A DNA stretch of 64,000 nt, taken from assembly GCF_000208745.1 (NCBI RefSeq), contig NC_030858.1, positions 35,412,091 through 35,476,090 of the forward strand, read 5' to 3'. Position 1 is the first letter of the stretch, and every line of letters begins with the position of its first letter. Source of the DNA: Theobroma cacao (taxonomy: Eukaryota > Streptophyta > Magnoliopsida > Malvales > Malvaceae). The translations under genes were made by a program, and so were the position numbers. The notes under the pieces are model-generated. The model worked only from the letters and a program-made list of their open reading frames with translations. It ran no database searches and was not told the DNA's origin. Below are positions 13,139 through 26,006 of the stretch, one piece after another.

Positions 13139-14916
13139 AGCCTCCGTTTCTCTGTTTTTTCTTCGTAAAAGCTTTCAGAAGAGGGGTGAAGGTACTTATA
13201 CAGAAAACCAGAGTTTGAGTTGTAAGGGAACGCTGAATAGCTGGTACGAAGCTGTGCCGGGAACTTTGAAGATCTAAATAAAAAACCTGAATTACCCTTC
13301 CTTTACATTAGGAAGAACAGGGGTAAAACCGATATTTTAGACTTAGAAGCTTGTAAGTTTGTTCCTAAATGCGTGAGTCGGTTTTCTTTTTTTTTTTCCT
13401 TTACCCGATTCCTACGTTCAAATAAATAAGCGCTGCAACTAACACTGACACGTGTTTCAACCTTTTTTTTTTGCTATTTTTTCCCTCTTTTCCATATTTT
13501 TCGCACAAGAAATACTTTTGAATTTTAAAGAAAATTTAACACTTAGATATTTGAAATATTTCATCAATTTCAAATATTTCCCATCATCACATATAATCTA
13601 TTTAGGATGGTTGAATGAAGTGGTTTATGATATATATAAAGAAATTATTAACTAAAATTCTTCTTAATTACCAAGTTTAGTTAATAATTATAAATTTAAA
13701 CCTAAGGTTTCAATGCATGTTATGTTGGTTTATTTATTTAACTCGTGTTTTAAGATTGAACCATTCAAAAAATATTAATATTTATAATAAATTACTACAT
13801 ATAGCATGAAAAATAACATTTTTTACAATAACTTCAAAAATTCATAAAATATATATCGAAAACTAATAAATTGACAAGTTATAGAAATAAGTAAGTCGAA
13901 ATTTATATAGTGAAATATTCTTTAAATATAAAAGTATATACTTAAGTATTGGTTTGTGGTATACAGCTAGATACGGTGGCCTCATGTAATCAACTAATCA
14001 TCAAAGTTGCAAATTTAGTTTGCTTTTGCATACGAGGATAGAAGAAGAGGAAAAGGTTACCTTTTCCACTGCCCAAAGGAGAAGAAATTAACGTGTCAAT
14101 CTCACTTTGCATTACGTATTGGATGACCTTAGCTAAAGCTGATAACTTGTTTACGCATCGTAGTGTTCGGTTCAGCTTTTGCATATTTTTTAACTTTTTG
14201 GTCTGGGAAATTTTCCAGAGGCATGTGATTAACTGTGAGCCAGCACCAAACTAAGATGATTCTTTATGCTTAGGTAGTGTGAAATCTGATGATTTCTGCT
14301 ACATGACACGACAGCCTTAGCGTTAGGCTGACGTGATGATTTGTCACGTGTAGGTTTAAGGGTTTTCCTTGCACGGAAACAATAAGATTTCAAGCAGATA
14401 ATAAGGGCTCATGTTTGTTGAATATGCTTGAGGGGATGACAAAGCTCATTGAAATGGCAACTATGGTGACCAAGGGATGAAGCCGTGGGTCACACGTATA
14501 GGTTCTTCCTGTTTTATTGTGCTATTAGTGCAGATAATGCTAGTCTATAGCTAATTACTTTGATAGAGCAACACCAAATTCTAACAGAGGAACAGCTCCC
14601 TTCATTGAGCTAGCTTGATTTTGACCGCCAAGGACCAAATTTTCTGACTTTTAAAGGGGATTTACGATCGGAACCCAGAGCAGTAAGGGTTTGGTGCCAT
14701 GCAAAAATCAATGCTCAGAAAACAAAAAAGACACAACGATAAATACTAACTCAGCTACTTTATCAGTGATGAGAAGAGAGTTTTTGCTGAAGGGAAAAGG
14801 AGGCTAGGCATGTTAGTGACCTGTACAGCATTAGCAGATGGGAGTTTTCAAACCCAAAACAAAAAAGCTTGTCCATTGCAGACAAAAGATTGATCCAGAG
14901 CGACCATGTTCCTTAC
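13139..14916. other. ABCG31 promoter and DDB2 3' flank
   Basis: This 1.8 kb region lies between two minus-strand genes. It contains the ABCG31 5' UTR and promoter, with CACGTG cores at 13449 and 14345, and the DDB2 3' flank. The middle, about 13500-13980, is very AT-rich. A short hairpin (CAGCCT...AGGCTG) sits near 14313. No coding potential is convincing. Confidence 0.5.
13446..13457. promoter_or_regulatory. G-box/ABRE-like core (CACGTG) upstream of ABCG31
   Basis: The palindrome ACACGTGT is centred about 310 bp upstream of the ABCG31 start codon. CACGTG is the core of G-boxes and abscisic-acid response elements. A second copy (TCACGTGT) lies at 14344. Function is inferred from the motif and from the ABA role of ABCG31 only. 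Confidence 0.35.
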
Positions 14917-17900
14917 TCAGCGTTTCGCCTTTCGACTATAACGGGTTGTTTGCTTCTCAGACTTTTTGACCTTAACATTCTTGCCTTTGAAGGTGAATTT
15001 GTCATCATCAGAATCATCATCATCTTCATCTCTATACTTCTTGCCTCGCTTCTTGCCATCTCCTCCAAAGACAATAATTTTCCTCACATCTAACGGTTCT
15101 GCAACGCCTAACTTCTCCTTTGGCCTCCAAATGAACAGAGACCTAAGGAAACAGATTATATCAGATCATGAAGATTAATGACAACATAAACAATGATAAA
15201 CTTCACAACAACATGAAAAACGAAGTAACTTGACACTGAAATTATCTGCTGTCTCATAGATTCTTACTAATCGTCTCCATTTATAAGATCTAAATTGAAC
15301 AATAGCTATAACCTAATCACAGTCATTTAGTCTAAGCTTTGCAAAATCAGATCAACAGGAAACCAACATTTCTAGACCACTAACTTGAATTTATTAGATG
15401 TAAAATATCAATAGTCAAACAAAGCTTGAAAGTAAATCTTGCTTTGCTCATGTACCTCTTCCATCATTTGAGACAAATACCATCCAGACCCACTACACAT
15501 GAAAGAGTGGACAGACTGTCCTAACACTATTGGCAAAATCATATGTGCTTAAATATTGGATGCCCTCGCATGTTTCTTCCCTAGCAGCTAAAACATAATA
15601 ATGAGACAGTCAACAAGAAAACATACTATCAACCAAACACTTCATTGCCAAAAGGGCTTCATGACAAGTTATAGAGGCATGAAAATCAGTATCACAGAAT
15701 GCGGACTAAAGCAGAGAACAAATTCCAACCTTGAACTACCAGTTGCCAAAACATCATCTCGTGGATGTAGTTTGTTCACAGGACTAATAGTAGTAATGTT
15801 CGGATCCATAACCTCAGCTACTAAATGCCCTGTGTTGATATCTATGAAATCAATGGGATGTAGGGCAGTTCCATTATAATTTTCACTTATGTAGCGACCA
15901 ATAACTGCCAGAGACTCTGATGGATCCTGCATAAAAAGTAACAATGGAATCTTTAAAGGTGAAAGCATACATAATAAACCAATAATGAAGTGTCTTCATA
16001 TCAAATTTTCTAACCTTGGGATCCCATTCAGCTCGGAAAGGCGTCAAATGTCGATTGAAATCATGACTATGTACAATTTCTCGACTTGGTGAGTCCAAAT
16101 TACCAAAGATGGAATCCCATATACGAAGGCGATTATCCTGAGATGTGGTAAGAATTTTGCTGCCAGACAATGGAGAGAAATAGGCAGAGTTAACAACACG
16201 CCTATGCTCTAGGTTATAAAGAGCAGATCCAGCTTCTAATCGACGCATATCCCACAAACGAGCCTGAGGTGATAAGAATATTTTATTGTTAGAAAAGTTA
16301 TGCAAACTTACATGCAAAAATTGAGTATGTGTCCAGACAGTCTTTAAAGTTTTTGTTACTGATGATAGTAGCAAGAAAAACACAAAATCCCCATGTATAC
16401 TTAGGTATACAAAAGGCTGCAACAGCTTAATATCTAGAACAAAATATGATGTGATGTAATTAGAAGCCTTACAAAGTGATCATTTCCACAGCTCAACAAA
16501 AGATCTGGTTGAACAGGATTACAGTGTAGACCGACGACTTTGCTTCTTTTCTTATGGATCATAATTGCCTTCCCAATTCGGCTGTTGGAGCGAGTGTCCA
16601 CCCTGGATACAATAAAGAAATTTCCAAATGAATTGACTTTAACACTCAAATTTCTCAAACAATGAAAACTCATAATTTCATATTTTTGGGACTTGAAGAG
16701 TTTAAAATGAATGCATGGGAAAGAAAATTACTCACAAGTAGAGGAAACCAAAGTTATCCGCCACAAGCACAGCACCTTTCTCTGAGTTAATATCCATGCC
16801 ATAAAGCATCCTCCAACTGCCTGGCCCCTAAAGATGTAAGACATATTAGTCATGCTTGATAATATATTGAGAAACAAAATACAAATGATGCAGGTAAAAA
16901 CTACCTTTTCTTCCATTTTTAGTTTTACGCCTTTTGTCCCACCCACCTGAGTGGCCAGCATGAAGGGGGCAGGAAGGCTCCAATGTGAACTCTCCTATCT
17001 CTACTTTTCTTACATGTTTCTATTTTCTTTATTAACTGCTCTGTTCAGCTAAAATGTACTTAAATAAACACTGCCACGTCATAGTCTTCCAACTAAGAAA
17101 TGCAACCACCAAGTTTTTCAACTTATAAAATTATTTTTTTACAAATTACAGAAATCAAATATATCAAGCATCCTAGCCTCCCAAGCTTAAAAACAAATAA
17201 AAGGCATTTCTACTTGAACTTGCAGATTAATAAGGGCAATATATCATCCATACGGATTCAAATAAGTGAATTAACATGTATTTTGATCAGAGGGTGAACA
17301 TGCAAAAAACACATTTCTGCATTGTTAGTTATTATAATTTTATAATATTATCAAAAGCATCAACAATTATGAATCATTCGTATTCAGAGAGTGATGCATA
17401 AAGCATAAGATCTTTGGTCAAGGAAACTCTCTTGTGTTAGCAGCATTATCAAGAAAATAATAAGAAATAAAAAGCATAAGATATAGGGAAAAACAAGGTT
17501 ATCACAAATGATATGCAAATGCTGAAGAAGAAAACTGCAAAGGAATTGTTACCTGCCAACCATCAGGATTAAGATTCATTAAAGATGTTGAGATTCCAGT
17601 CTCCAAGTCAGTGCAACTAACAGTTCCATCTGAGGATGCAGCATATATTGTACCATCATTTGCAGGACTGAACCTGCAAGGATTTGAGACTACTGATTCT
17701 GAAACACTAAACATGCGCTAAAGAGTCTACAAAATAGAATTATATCCATGTACATTTCTTTTCTTACACAAAGCCACAAATACATATGCCCTTGTGTAAT
17801 TTTATGCAGACAAAGTAAGATACAGCTTCAAACAAGGATCACTCACCTCATGTTATTGAGTATACACGAGTGTATGTTTCCATAAACTGTCTTTTCATGC

Positions 17901-20055
17901 ACTTTAGCAAAATCCCAGACTCCAAGTTGTCCTTTCTTTAAAAAGAATTATAAAAAAGAGAGATAGATACCTCATTTTCAGAATCTTGGTTAACATAATC
18001 GTAAAACAAGTACCAACTCATTATCTAAACGAGGATAACCTTGTCTCCTGACAAAAGGATGTGATTGTATGTGGGATGGAACTCCAAACTCGTTACCCTT
18101 CTACTGTGGTATCTGATAGCGGCACAATTCACTTGATCTGGGATCACATATGCTGGCTTTATCTATAGGTGAAATAAAAGAAAGTAAAATAAATTCATTT
18201 TATGAATAGAATCACAGAATATCCCTACGAGATCACCATAGAACAGATAATTTCAAGGGTTCATAAAGGTTCGATCGAACAAGATCAACCAACATCAAAT
18301 TGTAAACATAGTCTACCCTTAAGCGTAAACTGATTAAATATAAGCCCAAATGCAAAGAAAGCAGAGTTTCTCGCACCATAGGGTGTAATCGACTAAATCA
18401 GGAATTTTCAAATCTATAATATTATCACATTGCTGCTATAGACGTTGTCTCAAAAAAAGATTGACAAATAAAAATCTCAGTGTAAAAAAATCTTGAGAAG
18501 GCAGACAGTAGAACCTTAAGTTTGCAAAAATGTTAAGCCTTGATATAAGTTGCAAGCCACATCCAGGATATCAGCATTTCCCAATTCAATTTCCACTAAA
18601 AACTTTTAAAACTAGAAAATTTGATGTTAGACTTACAGTCAACCTCTAAAAAGTCAAAAATAATCAAGGAACAGTAAATTCACATTCCATATGTCCAAAA
18701 AGGTGATTACAAAAAACTGACATAAATGCAAACTATAGAGCCCCATTTTGCTTCGTAATGGTAACAGATGGAAGTGCTTGACAGACGTGTGACAACAACT
18801 AAACTACCTGGATGGTTTGCCTAACTATTTCAGTTTGCAAACAATGTGGCATGGTAAGTAACAGATTAAATGACATTTCAAATGGCATACAATATATTGT
18901 CAAAGAAGATAACTTGAAGATGCACAAGATTTACAATCTTAACTCTTGCCGCTAAGTTACATCTTAAAAGGATCACCAAAAATATTACTCAGCTGACAGA
19001 CAAATGAATTACATGTGGAAGTAACTTGAAAAATTCACCTAAACAACCCTAGAAGCAATTCTGCTAAAGAGAACTGGAAATTTAACTTGCATCGAAGTAT
19101 CCAAGTAGAAAACGATAAAAAGAAAATGATTGCACTCAAAGGTGAAAGAAATCCAACTGTCACTGCAAAAAGGGAAAATTCAAAGCTTACCGAAGCAATT
19201 CCAGGTCTAAGTTGGCGCTCAAATATAAATTCCACTGGATTCTGGGTATTTTTATGGGGTGCTGGGATGACCCCATGCTCTGTAGCTACCCTATGTGGAC
19301 ATGTCATTGTAGTATGACCTTCGAGATATAAAACACATGAACAACAAACATGATCAACCATATTTAATAAACAACAAAAATGTAATAGAATCTTCGAATA
19401 AAATTTATCATCATGGTTCATTTCACAGTGTCACAAAACAAGTCAGTTAACTTTTAAGTACAGGTACCAAAATAAACAGGGCATCGGTCAACTCTAGCAA
19501 TTTGTAAAGTACCCATTTCAGTAATGTAGGAAGGAAACAAAAGAAAGAAATTACTAAAAAAAGGAAAAAGAAAGAAAAGGACTAAAGGCGAGAGACATTC
19601 AAGAGCAAATATTTGAAAAAAGAAGTGACTGACAACTCACCAGGCATTTTGCAAAGAAAGCAAGGCTTCATTGGGCAATCAATATACGTAGCCCCCTTAA
19701 ACCCCGCCTCGTGACCCGCCCTCCTACAAACCTAAACGACAACTATACTTTACAAAAAGGAAAAAGTTTTCTTTTCTTCAAAAAAAGAAACGCCCCATCA
19801 AAACCAAAACAAACCCAATTTACTTACTTTACAGACTTTCTTGAGACTGATAGTAATGGGTATCTTTCCTTTCCTTTTGGCATCCTTAAAATCTTCCATT
19901 TTCTCTTCATTTTCATTATCTTCTTCTGATGGTGGGCCTCCTTCTTCTTCTTCTTCTTCTTCTTCTTCTTCTTCCTCTGAAGAGCTTTGTTCATAGTCCG
20001 AATCTCTCCCAATAAGTACCTTAGGAAACGCTGTTCGTCTCGTTTGCGGGGCCAT
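14917..20055 (-). CDS. DDB2: UV-damaged DNA-binding protein 2 (WD40)
   Basis: Eleven exons give 557 aa, the same length I recall for Arabidopsis DDB2: 20055-19828, 19731-19641, 19318-19191, 18162-18040, 17935-17847, 17673-17553, 16827-16736, 16602-16473, 16263-16015, 15926-15730, 15142-14917. The N-terminus is acidic with a 12-glutamate run. It is followed by the plant-specific Cys/His segment ([10 protein letters not shown], then [14 protein letters not shown], a CX2CX4HX4C zinc knuckle spanning exons 2-3), a WD40 propeller with a DWD-type box (ARLWDMRR), and a lysine/aspartate-rich tail. DDB2 recognises UV photolesions and is the substrate receptor of the CUL4-DDB1 ubiquitin ligase in global-genome nucleotide excision repair in the nucleus. 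It lies next to PRISE and CPT7, as in Arabidopsis. Confidence 0.96.
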
Positions 20056-20209
20056 TTCTGGAAAACCAAGTTAAAATAAATAACAAAATAAACACGACAG
20101 AGATACGATACAAGGAAACTGAAACTAAAAGCCTAAAACGGCAAAATCGAAGTGTCTGGGGCAAAGAGGGAAAAAGACGAGGACACAAACGGACTTTGTT
20201 TCAATCGTA

Positions 20210-20375
20210 TTGGGAGCACACGTGTTGTCGAATTTACAAGTTTGTCCTTAGGACATGATGCTGCCGAGGAGGGGTTTTAGGAAGTTGGGGTTAGTTTCGA
20301 GATTACGTTCGGGTACAAGACTGGAGATGACGTGGCTCGTTGTCCTCCGTTCGGAGTTTACCACGTGGATCTGTT
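20210..20375. promoter_or_regulatory. DDB2 promoter with two G-boxes and a TGACGT motif
   Basis: Upstream of the DDB2 start codon at 20055 there are CACGTG cores at 20219-20224 (about 165 bp upstream) and 20362-20367, and a TGACGTGG motif near 20328. G-box and ACGT motifs bind bZIP and bHLH factors, including light regulators such as HY5. This would suit a UV-repair gene, but it is motif evidence only. Confidence 0.35.
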
Positions 20376-20457
20376 ATAAAACGGCGAAGTTTTGAACTAT
20401 TTGGGCTATCCACGAAATAATAGAAAATAATTGTAGCTTTGGGTTCCGTTAAATAAC

Positions 20458-20862
20458 TTTAGTGCATGTTTGATCTAATATTTTTTAATTTATTTATTTT
20501 TTAAATATAAAAATTAAGTTAAATATGATTTTTTAAAAAAATTTTAAAAATATAATTTTTTTTTAAAATAAAATTTAAAAAAAAAAGCTTAAAAAAATTT
20601 CTAAAGATGAACTTTTTCTTCTCTTCTTTTAAAAATACAAGAAAATTTTTATTTTTGTTTTAAAAATATCTTCATTTATTAAAAATAATTATAATATTAC
20701 TCTCTTTAAAAAAATACATTCTATAATAATTTTAACAAAAATTATAACTTATAAAAAATATATATCAAATAATTTTAGCTTAATTTTAAAAACTATTATT
20801 TTTCATAAGAGCTTCATAATAACTTTTAAATTAGAAAAAAGTCAAGTCAAACTGGCTCTTAG
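20458..20862. mobile_element. MITE-like element A, about 400 bp
   Basis: This very AT-rich block has inverted ends: the left end contains GTGCATGTTTGATCT and the right end, read on the other strand, GAGCCAGTTTGACT. Its interior (CATTCTATAATAATTTTAAC and ATAAGAGCTTCATAATA) is closely matched by element B at 21130-22248. It has no coding capacity. The type of inverted end is common in plant non-autonomous DNA transposons, but the superfamily cannot be fixed. I could not define a target-site duplication. Confidence 0.55.
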
Positions 20863-21129
20863 AATAACTAGTTCGAAGAAAAATTTTTTGTGTAAAATGT
20901 TTTATTAAAAAATTTATTATTTTTTATTATTTAGATAAACAGTCAAAAATATTTTTAACATTTTGTACAAATAATTTACATCATGAATTATCAACATTAA
21001 TTTTCTACCATAACACCATAAAAATATTAACATTCCTTAATTATGCAATGTATAATTATTATTATATAAATAATATTGAACTTTATTTATTTATTTCTTT
21101 CTTATCATATTATTGTGCTAGTAAGTTTG

Positions 21130-22248
21130 TTAAGTGCCCGTTTAACTTAATTTATTTTTAACTTATTTATTACTTAAAAACAGAAGTTGAGTCAAACAAA
21201 ATTTCATGAAAAGTTATTAAAAAAATATTTTTTTTAAGAATAAAATCTAAAAAAAACTTAAAAAAACTCTAATTAGGAGATTTCTTTTCTCTTTTTTTTT
21301 TTAAAAAAAATACACCAGCTTATTAAGAGAGCTATTTTTTCTCAAAAAATACTTCCTCCCTCTCTCCCTATCGATCTCCCTCTCCTCTCGCCCTTTTTGC
21401 AAATCATCATTCTAGGATTTTTTTTTTTTGTTCTTACAAAAATTAAAAAAAATCTAAAATTCAAAACTACATTCAAGTAGTATTTCTTCTTTTTCTTTCT
21501 ATTTTGTTTTTCATTTTATTTTCTATCATTTTTTTTAACTTTGAAAACTCTTTTTATTAGTTGATATTTCTCAGTTTATTATTTGATATGACAATTATAT
21601 AATATTCATTTATTTTTAACTTTTTTATGATGTATATAGTATTTGATGATTATAATTGAAATAATTAATCAAATAAATCAATGGTTGTTGAGATAAATTA
21701 TATGAAAATTGAGATAACATTTGTTGATTATAGTTGTTGAGATAATATTGTTCGTGGAGGTGAACTTTGTTGGTAAGGACATCAATAGCTAAACGTGATT
21801 TTCTTAAATTATTACTATCACCTTAGACTTCTCTTCTTCTTTTTTGAGTTCTCATTGTTAGGGTTAAGGGTTCTAGTAGTAGACTCATTGTTTTCTTTCA
21901 TTTCTTTTTTTATGATTTGTTATTAATTATAAACTTTAAGTTATATAAAAATCTTTTTTATATTTTCAAATTTTTATTTTAAATAGATAAAAAAATAAAG
22001 TTAATATTTTTTTTGAATAAAGAAATTCAGGATTAATAAAAATTTATTTATTAAATACATTTTATGATAATTTTAACTAAAATTATAGTTTATATGAGTT
22101 TTTTACCAAACAGCTTATTTATAAAAAATAGCATATAAAAAGTAAATTTACCAACAATTTTAACTTAATTTTAAAAGCTATTATTTTTTATAAGAGCTTT
22201 ATAATAGCGTTTAAGTTAAAAAAAAAAACCAGACCAAACATGCTTTAA
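21130..22248. mobile_element. MITE-like element B, larger relative of A
   Basis: The left end GTGCCCGTTTAACTT and the right end (other strand) AAAGCATGTTTGGTCT form imperfect inverted repeats related to those of element A. The right third matches element A closely (CATTTTATGATAATTTTAAC; ATAAGAGCTTTATAATAGC). The middle, about 21340-22000, has no counterpart in A, so B is either a longer relative or carries an insertion. It has no open reading frame of note. Confidence 0.55.
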
Positions 22249-22924
22249 GTCAATAAATATTAAATTAAAATTTTAAAAAAATATATTGTCATGCGTGAAA
22301 ATTTTATTTTCTATTTTATATAAATTTTTCTTTAATTGACTTTAATTAGTTTGTATTATATTAAAGATTGTGGTATCTTAATAAAAATAATTATAATAAT
22401 ATGATCCTTATGAAATAATTAAATAAAAATAACTAATGTTGTTTTCTTGAGAAAAAAATAATGACATTTTTTTTTGAATCCATCACAGAAAGGAAAAGAT
22501 AGATAAAAAATGTTTTACATCTTTCTCAAACGTAAAACATATTATGGTAGTTAATATAAATTTTGTCATTGAACCATAAAATATTTGTATTGGGTTCTAT
22601 CTTATTGGCTTCGGTGATATATGTGGAATGGCAGGTATCTTATTTTATTTTTATTAGAAAAAAATAAAAATAAAACCGTTACATCAAAATAGCATGTGAG
22701 AATGAAAAGTCTCGTAACGTCGCTTAATAAGATTGATCCTTTACCCTTAAAAGAATTCTTGAGACACATCGTGCTAACAGAATATTGAAAAATCATATTT
22801 ATAAAAAAATCTGTCAAGGGATTAGATTCACAATATTTATGAATAATTCTAATTTATCATTCCTTATTCAAAAAAATTTTTTTGATCAAAGTCAAATTTG
22901 AATCAACATTTAGTTTATCTGCTT

Positions 22925-23640
22925 CTATTTGAATCACTTACTCAGCTATTTTGTGATCCGTAGCCAGAATCACTTGATGGCATTCCTCATCCGAAGCCAA
23001 CAAAAGCCTCATAATTTTGCTCGATATGCAAAGCAGTTTCCAAGGTTGACTAAGAATCCACGTGTCCAAGTCTTAAGATGGTCACGAAAGACAACTGTCG
23101 TAGTAAACTATTGGCACGAAGCTCAATGAGCTCCACAAATGTTGAGTGGTATCCAATTCTAAGGCAGCAGATACCATCTGATCAACACCTCCACACGAGG
23201 CCTATCAAGAATTCCAAAGTTTGAGTGGTATCCTAAAATTACTTTTTAGTTATGATGATCTTGTGAGTAGCAAATCACGTTGTAATATCTAAATACCGTT
23301 TCGTTCTTCCATTTTCAAATGAACCACACAATGATGCTAAACAATACACCCAGTAAATATTGCAAGACGAGAATACCTCCCTTGAAGTTTTGATAAAACC
23401 AATCAAGAATATCCCAGCTATAAAAAGAGCCACAGAAATTAACAAAAATGAAAGAATTCAAACAGTTTTAACAAGAGGGAAATCACAAATGACATGAATA
23501 ATCAACTCAGCTTCTATGTTGCACAAGGAGCAGAATGAACTGCTAGAGATGATGGCATGCCCGCTCCAACTTAGTTAAGATGCAATCTTTCCATGCCAAC
23601 TACAAAAAAGTATGAATGCAATGGGCACTGAGCATTTGCA
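22925..23640 (-). pseudogene. Decayed LINE retrotransposon 3' region (zf-RVT to RNase H linker)
   Basis: Read on the minus strand this keeps short pieces of a plant LINE polyprotein: HGKI, then a zinc-binding block FCSLCNIEAE-IIHVICDFP (about 23545-23470) with CxxC and H/C spacing like the zf-RVT domain, then SIIVWFI and KWKNETVF with a stop where tryptophan is expected. Many stops and shifts separate these pieces, so it cannot encode a protein. The rest toward 22925 probably derives from the RNase H region but is too decayed to align by eye. The two flanks of the insertion are not visible. Confidence 0.6.
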
Positions 23641-23699
23641 AATCAACAAGGGCGGGCATCTTTAATATCATTGCACAAAGCAAGTAGATTTAGTGGAAC

Positions 23700-26006
23700 T
23701 TTAGTATTTAGTCCGTACTTGAGAAACCAAAGTTAAAATTTATAAGATAAACTTAATTTACACTCTTTGGTTTCAGTTTTTTTTTCCGTATAAAACTTAT
23801 GATTTTTTTGTTGGTGTATTTTTAAAATAAAATGTTATGTCACATAATTAAAGTTATTTTAATTTAAAAATTATGTCACAAATAGTAACATAATATGACT
23901 ATTAGATTGTAAGTGAGTTTTTCATGTGAATGGTTATATTTCTTGGTAAAGTGACATATAGAAAAAATAACTTTGAATTCAAAAATTATAAAACAATTGA
24001 AAAATACTATAGTTAAAACGTTTAGATATGAAAAGTTAGTTTTTATATTGTAACTCAAAAATCATGTCTTATGAAATGAATGATTATTTTTTCATAAAAT
24101 CATTATTGAAACAATACCTTTATGCAAAGATTGCAACTTGTAAGATGTAAATGTATCTATAAGACAAAGAGGTGTTTGATGAAAGAGTTGTGTCCTTAAG
24201 AAGAGACGCTTGTAAGTCTATATAAAAGATTTACTGCCAACCATTTTGGCACACTAAAAACAAATAAAACAAGATTAGAAAAATCAAAAGAGATAGAAGT
24301 GTTATACTCTGAAAATAAACATAAACACTTGAATTTTTATCATTTATTAAAAGAATCTATTTTTTTTTATAATCTACTTGATGCAAAAAGTAAGAACAAC
24401 TTTGCAAACCCTAAATGTATATGACGCTTTACTCTTGTAAAGTGTAAAGACGAAATTAGATATTGGTTTTATTGTATCTCTAACGCTATTCACATAATTC
24501 CCTTTTTGCATACGTAATAACAAAATAAGTCGTAAAGATGGCGTCTATAAAAAACTTGCTTTAAAGTCAATTTTGCATATTTCTTAAATTCCATCTAAAT
24601 CTCACTTGCATCAACATTTTTAATTTTCTAATCAGTTTTTAATAATTATAGTTCTGTTTACATAAGAAGTTTTTTTTTATTAATTTCATCAAATAAAATT
24701 ATCAAAATATTCTCAATTCAAAAAATATTCATTTGTTCATACTTAAAAAAACTTATAATTTTACAAGATAAAATTAATGATATAATTTTTATAAGAATAG
24801 AATTTATTCACAAAATGTTAATTGAGAAAAAAAATTATAAGACACTACACGAAAAATGTTGAAATTACATGTAGTTATTTATCAAATTTATACTACATTT
24901 ACAAGTGCAAAGTATGTATTAGACTTTGAAATTCTCGGTCAAACTTTGCTAGAAATTTATACAACTTATTCCTTCCACTCTCTATTATTTGCCTTCAATG
25001 ACATTTTGCCAAGATTAAGAAAAATAATTTTGGTTTTTATTTATTGTATATTAAATTTTTTATTTTCCATAGAATTATTTTTTAGTTTTTTTAATGTAAA
25101 AAAAAGTGAAGAGAAAAACATGAAACAACAAAAAATTTAAATTGAAAAAGATAACTTCATTATTTAATCTTTTTAAAAATATGAACAAAGAAAATATACT
25201 GAAGGAAGAAATAACTTTTCATAAAGACCTGAGTACATAATATTAAAATGTTAGGCAAACTCGTTCAAACAAAAATGAATAGCGACAATGATGTTTCTAG
25301 AGCTCTCAAGACTTTCAAAAGGTTCAATAGATATAAAAAAAATTATATTTTAAATATTTAATTCAATAATTGATATATTTATTTTATTTTTGATATTTGA
25401 ATATTTGATTCAATTTTTAAATTATTTTTCTTAAATAAAAATATAGTTGAGTACATATTTTTTTCAGCCTCAAATTGTTCAAATTGAAGCAACTGATCTC
25501 AACCTGAGAATAAGTTTCACTTTCGCTAGATCTTCATGATTAAATGTAAAGCAATAACATTACATCAAAAACTCATTGTTGCCCACTTGACAAAATCAGA
25601 AAACAATTTCTGATTTTTGCACTATTGCCAAGTAAAAGTCTCCTTCTATTTCGACTTCGCATAAAATGACAAAATTAAATATAAGTGGCAGATGAGAAAC
25701 AGAGAATTCACTCGCCGTACGTAAATAAAGAAAACCAAAATAATTCTAAAAATTTATATATGTCAATATGCAATAAATTTAAAGCCACATTTTAAACTCA
25801 TGGTATCTGGTTAGTCGCTAGGAAACGATGTCGTTTTAACGTCATCTCTAGTTTCTTGGCGTCCCGACGGGTTATCCTCTATATTTGCACTCTCAAGAGT
25901 TTGTTCTATGTTCGAAACACGCAGTGGCGGCAAAAGGCGCAGATAAGGGGAAGAAGCAGAAAGACTAACAGCCTAAACAGTTTAAACGCTATTCTTAACG
26001 AGAATA
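23700..26006. other. AT-rich intergenic DNA and CPT7-like upstream region
   Basis: This is low-complexity AT-rich sequence with homopolymer runs and no coding block I recognise. Short open frames here are chance. The last 200 bp or so rise in GC content and should hold the cis-prenyltransferase promoter and 5' UTR. Confidence 0.4.

Noticed and set aside
19798..19830. Extension of DDB2 exon 1 past residue 76
   Set aside because: A GTAAGT donor follows AAA at 19828 and the next exon restores the conserved CRRAGHEAG segment.
24856..25140. 94-codon plus-strand frame in the AT-rich spacer
   Set aside because: Composition is that of AT-rich DNA (Phe, Ile, Leu, Lys); no start context, motif or homologue recognised.
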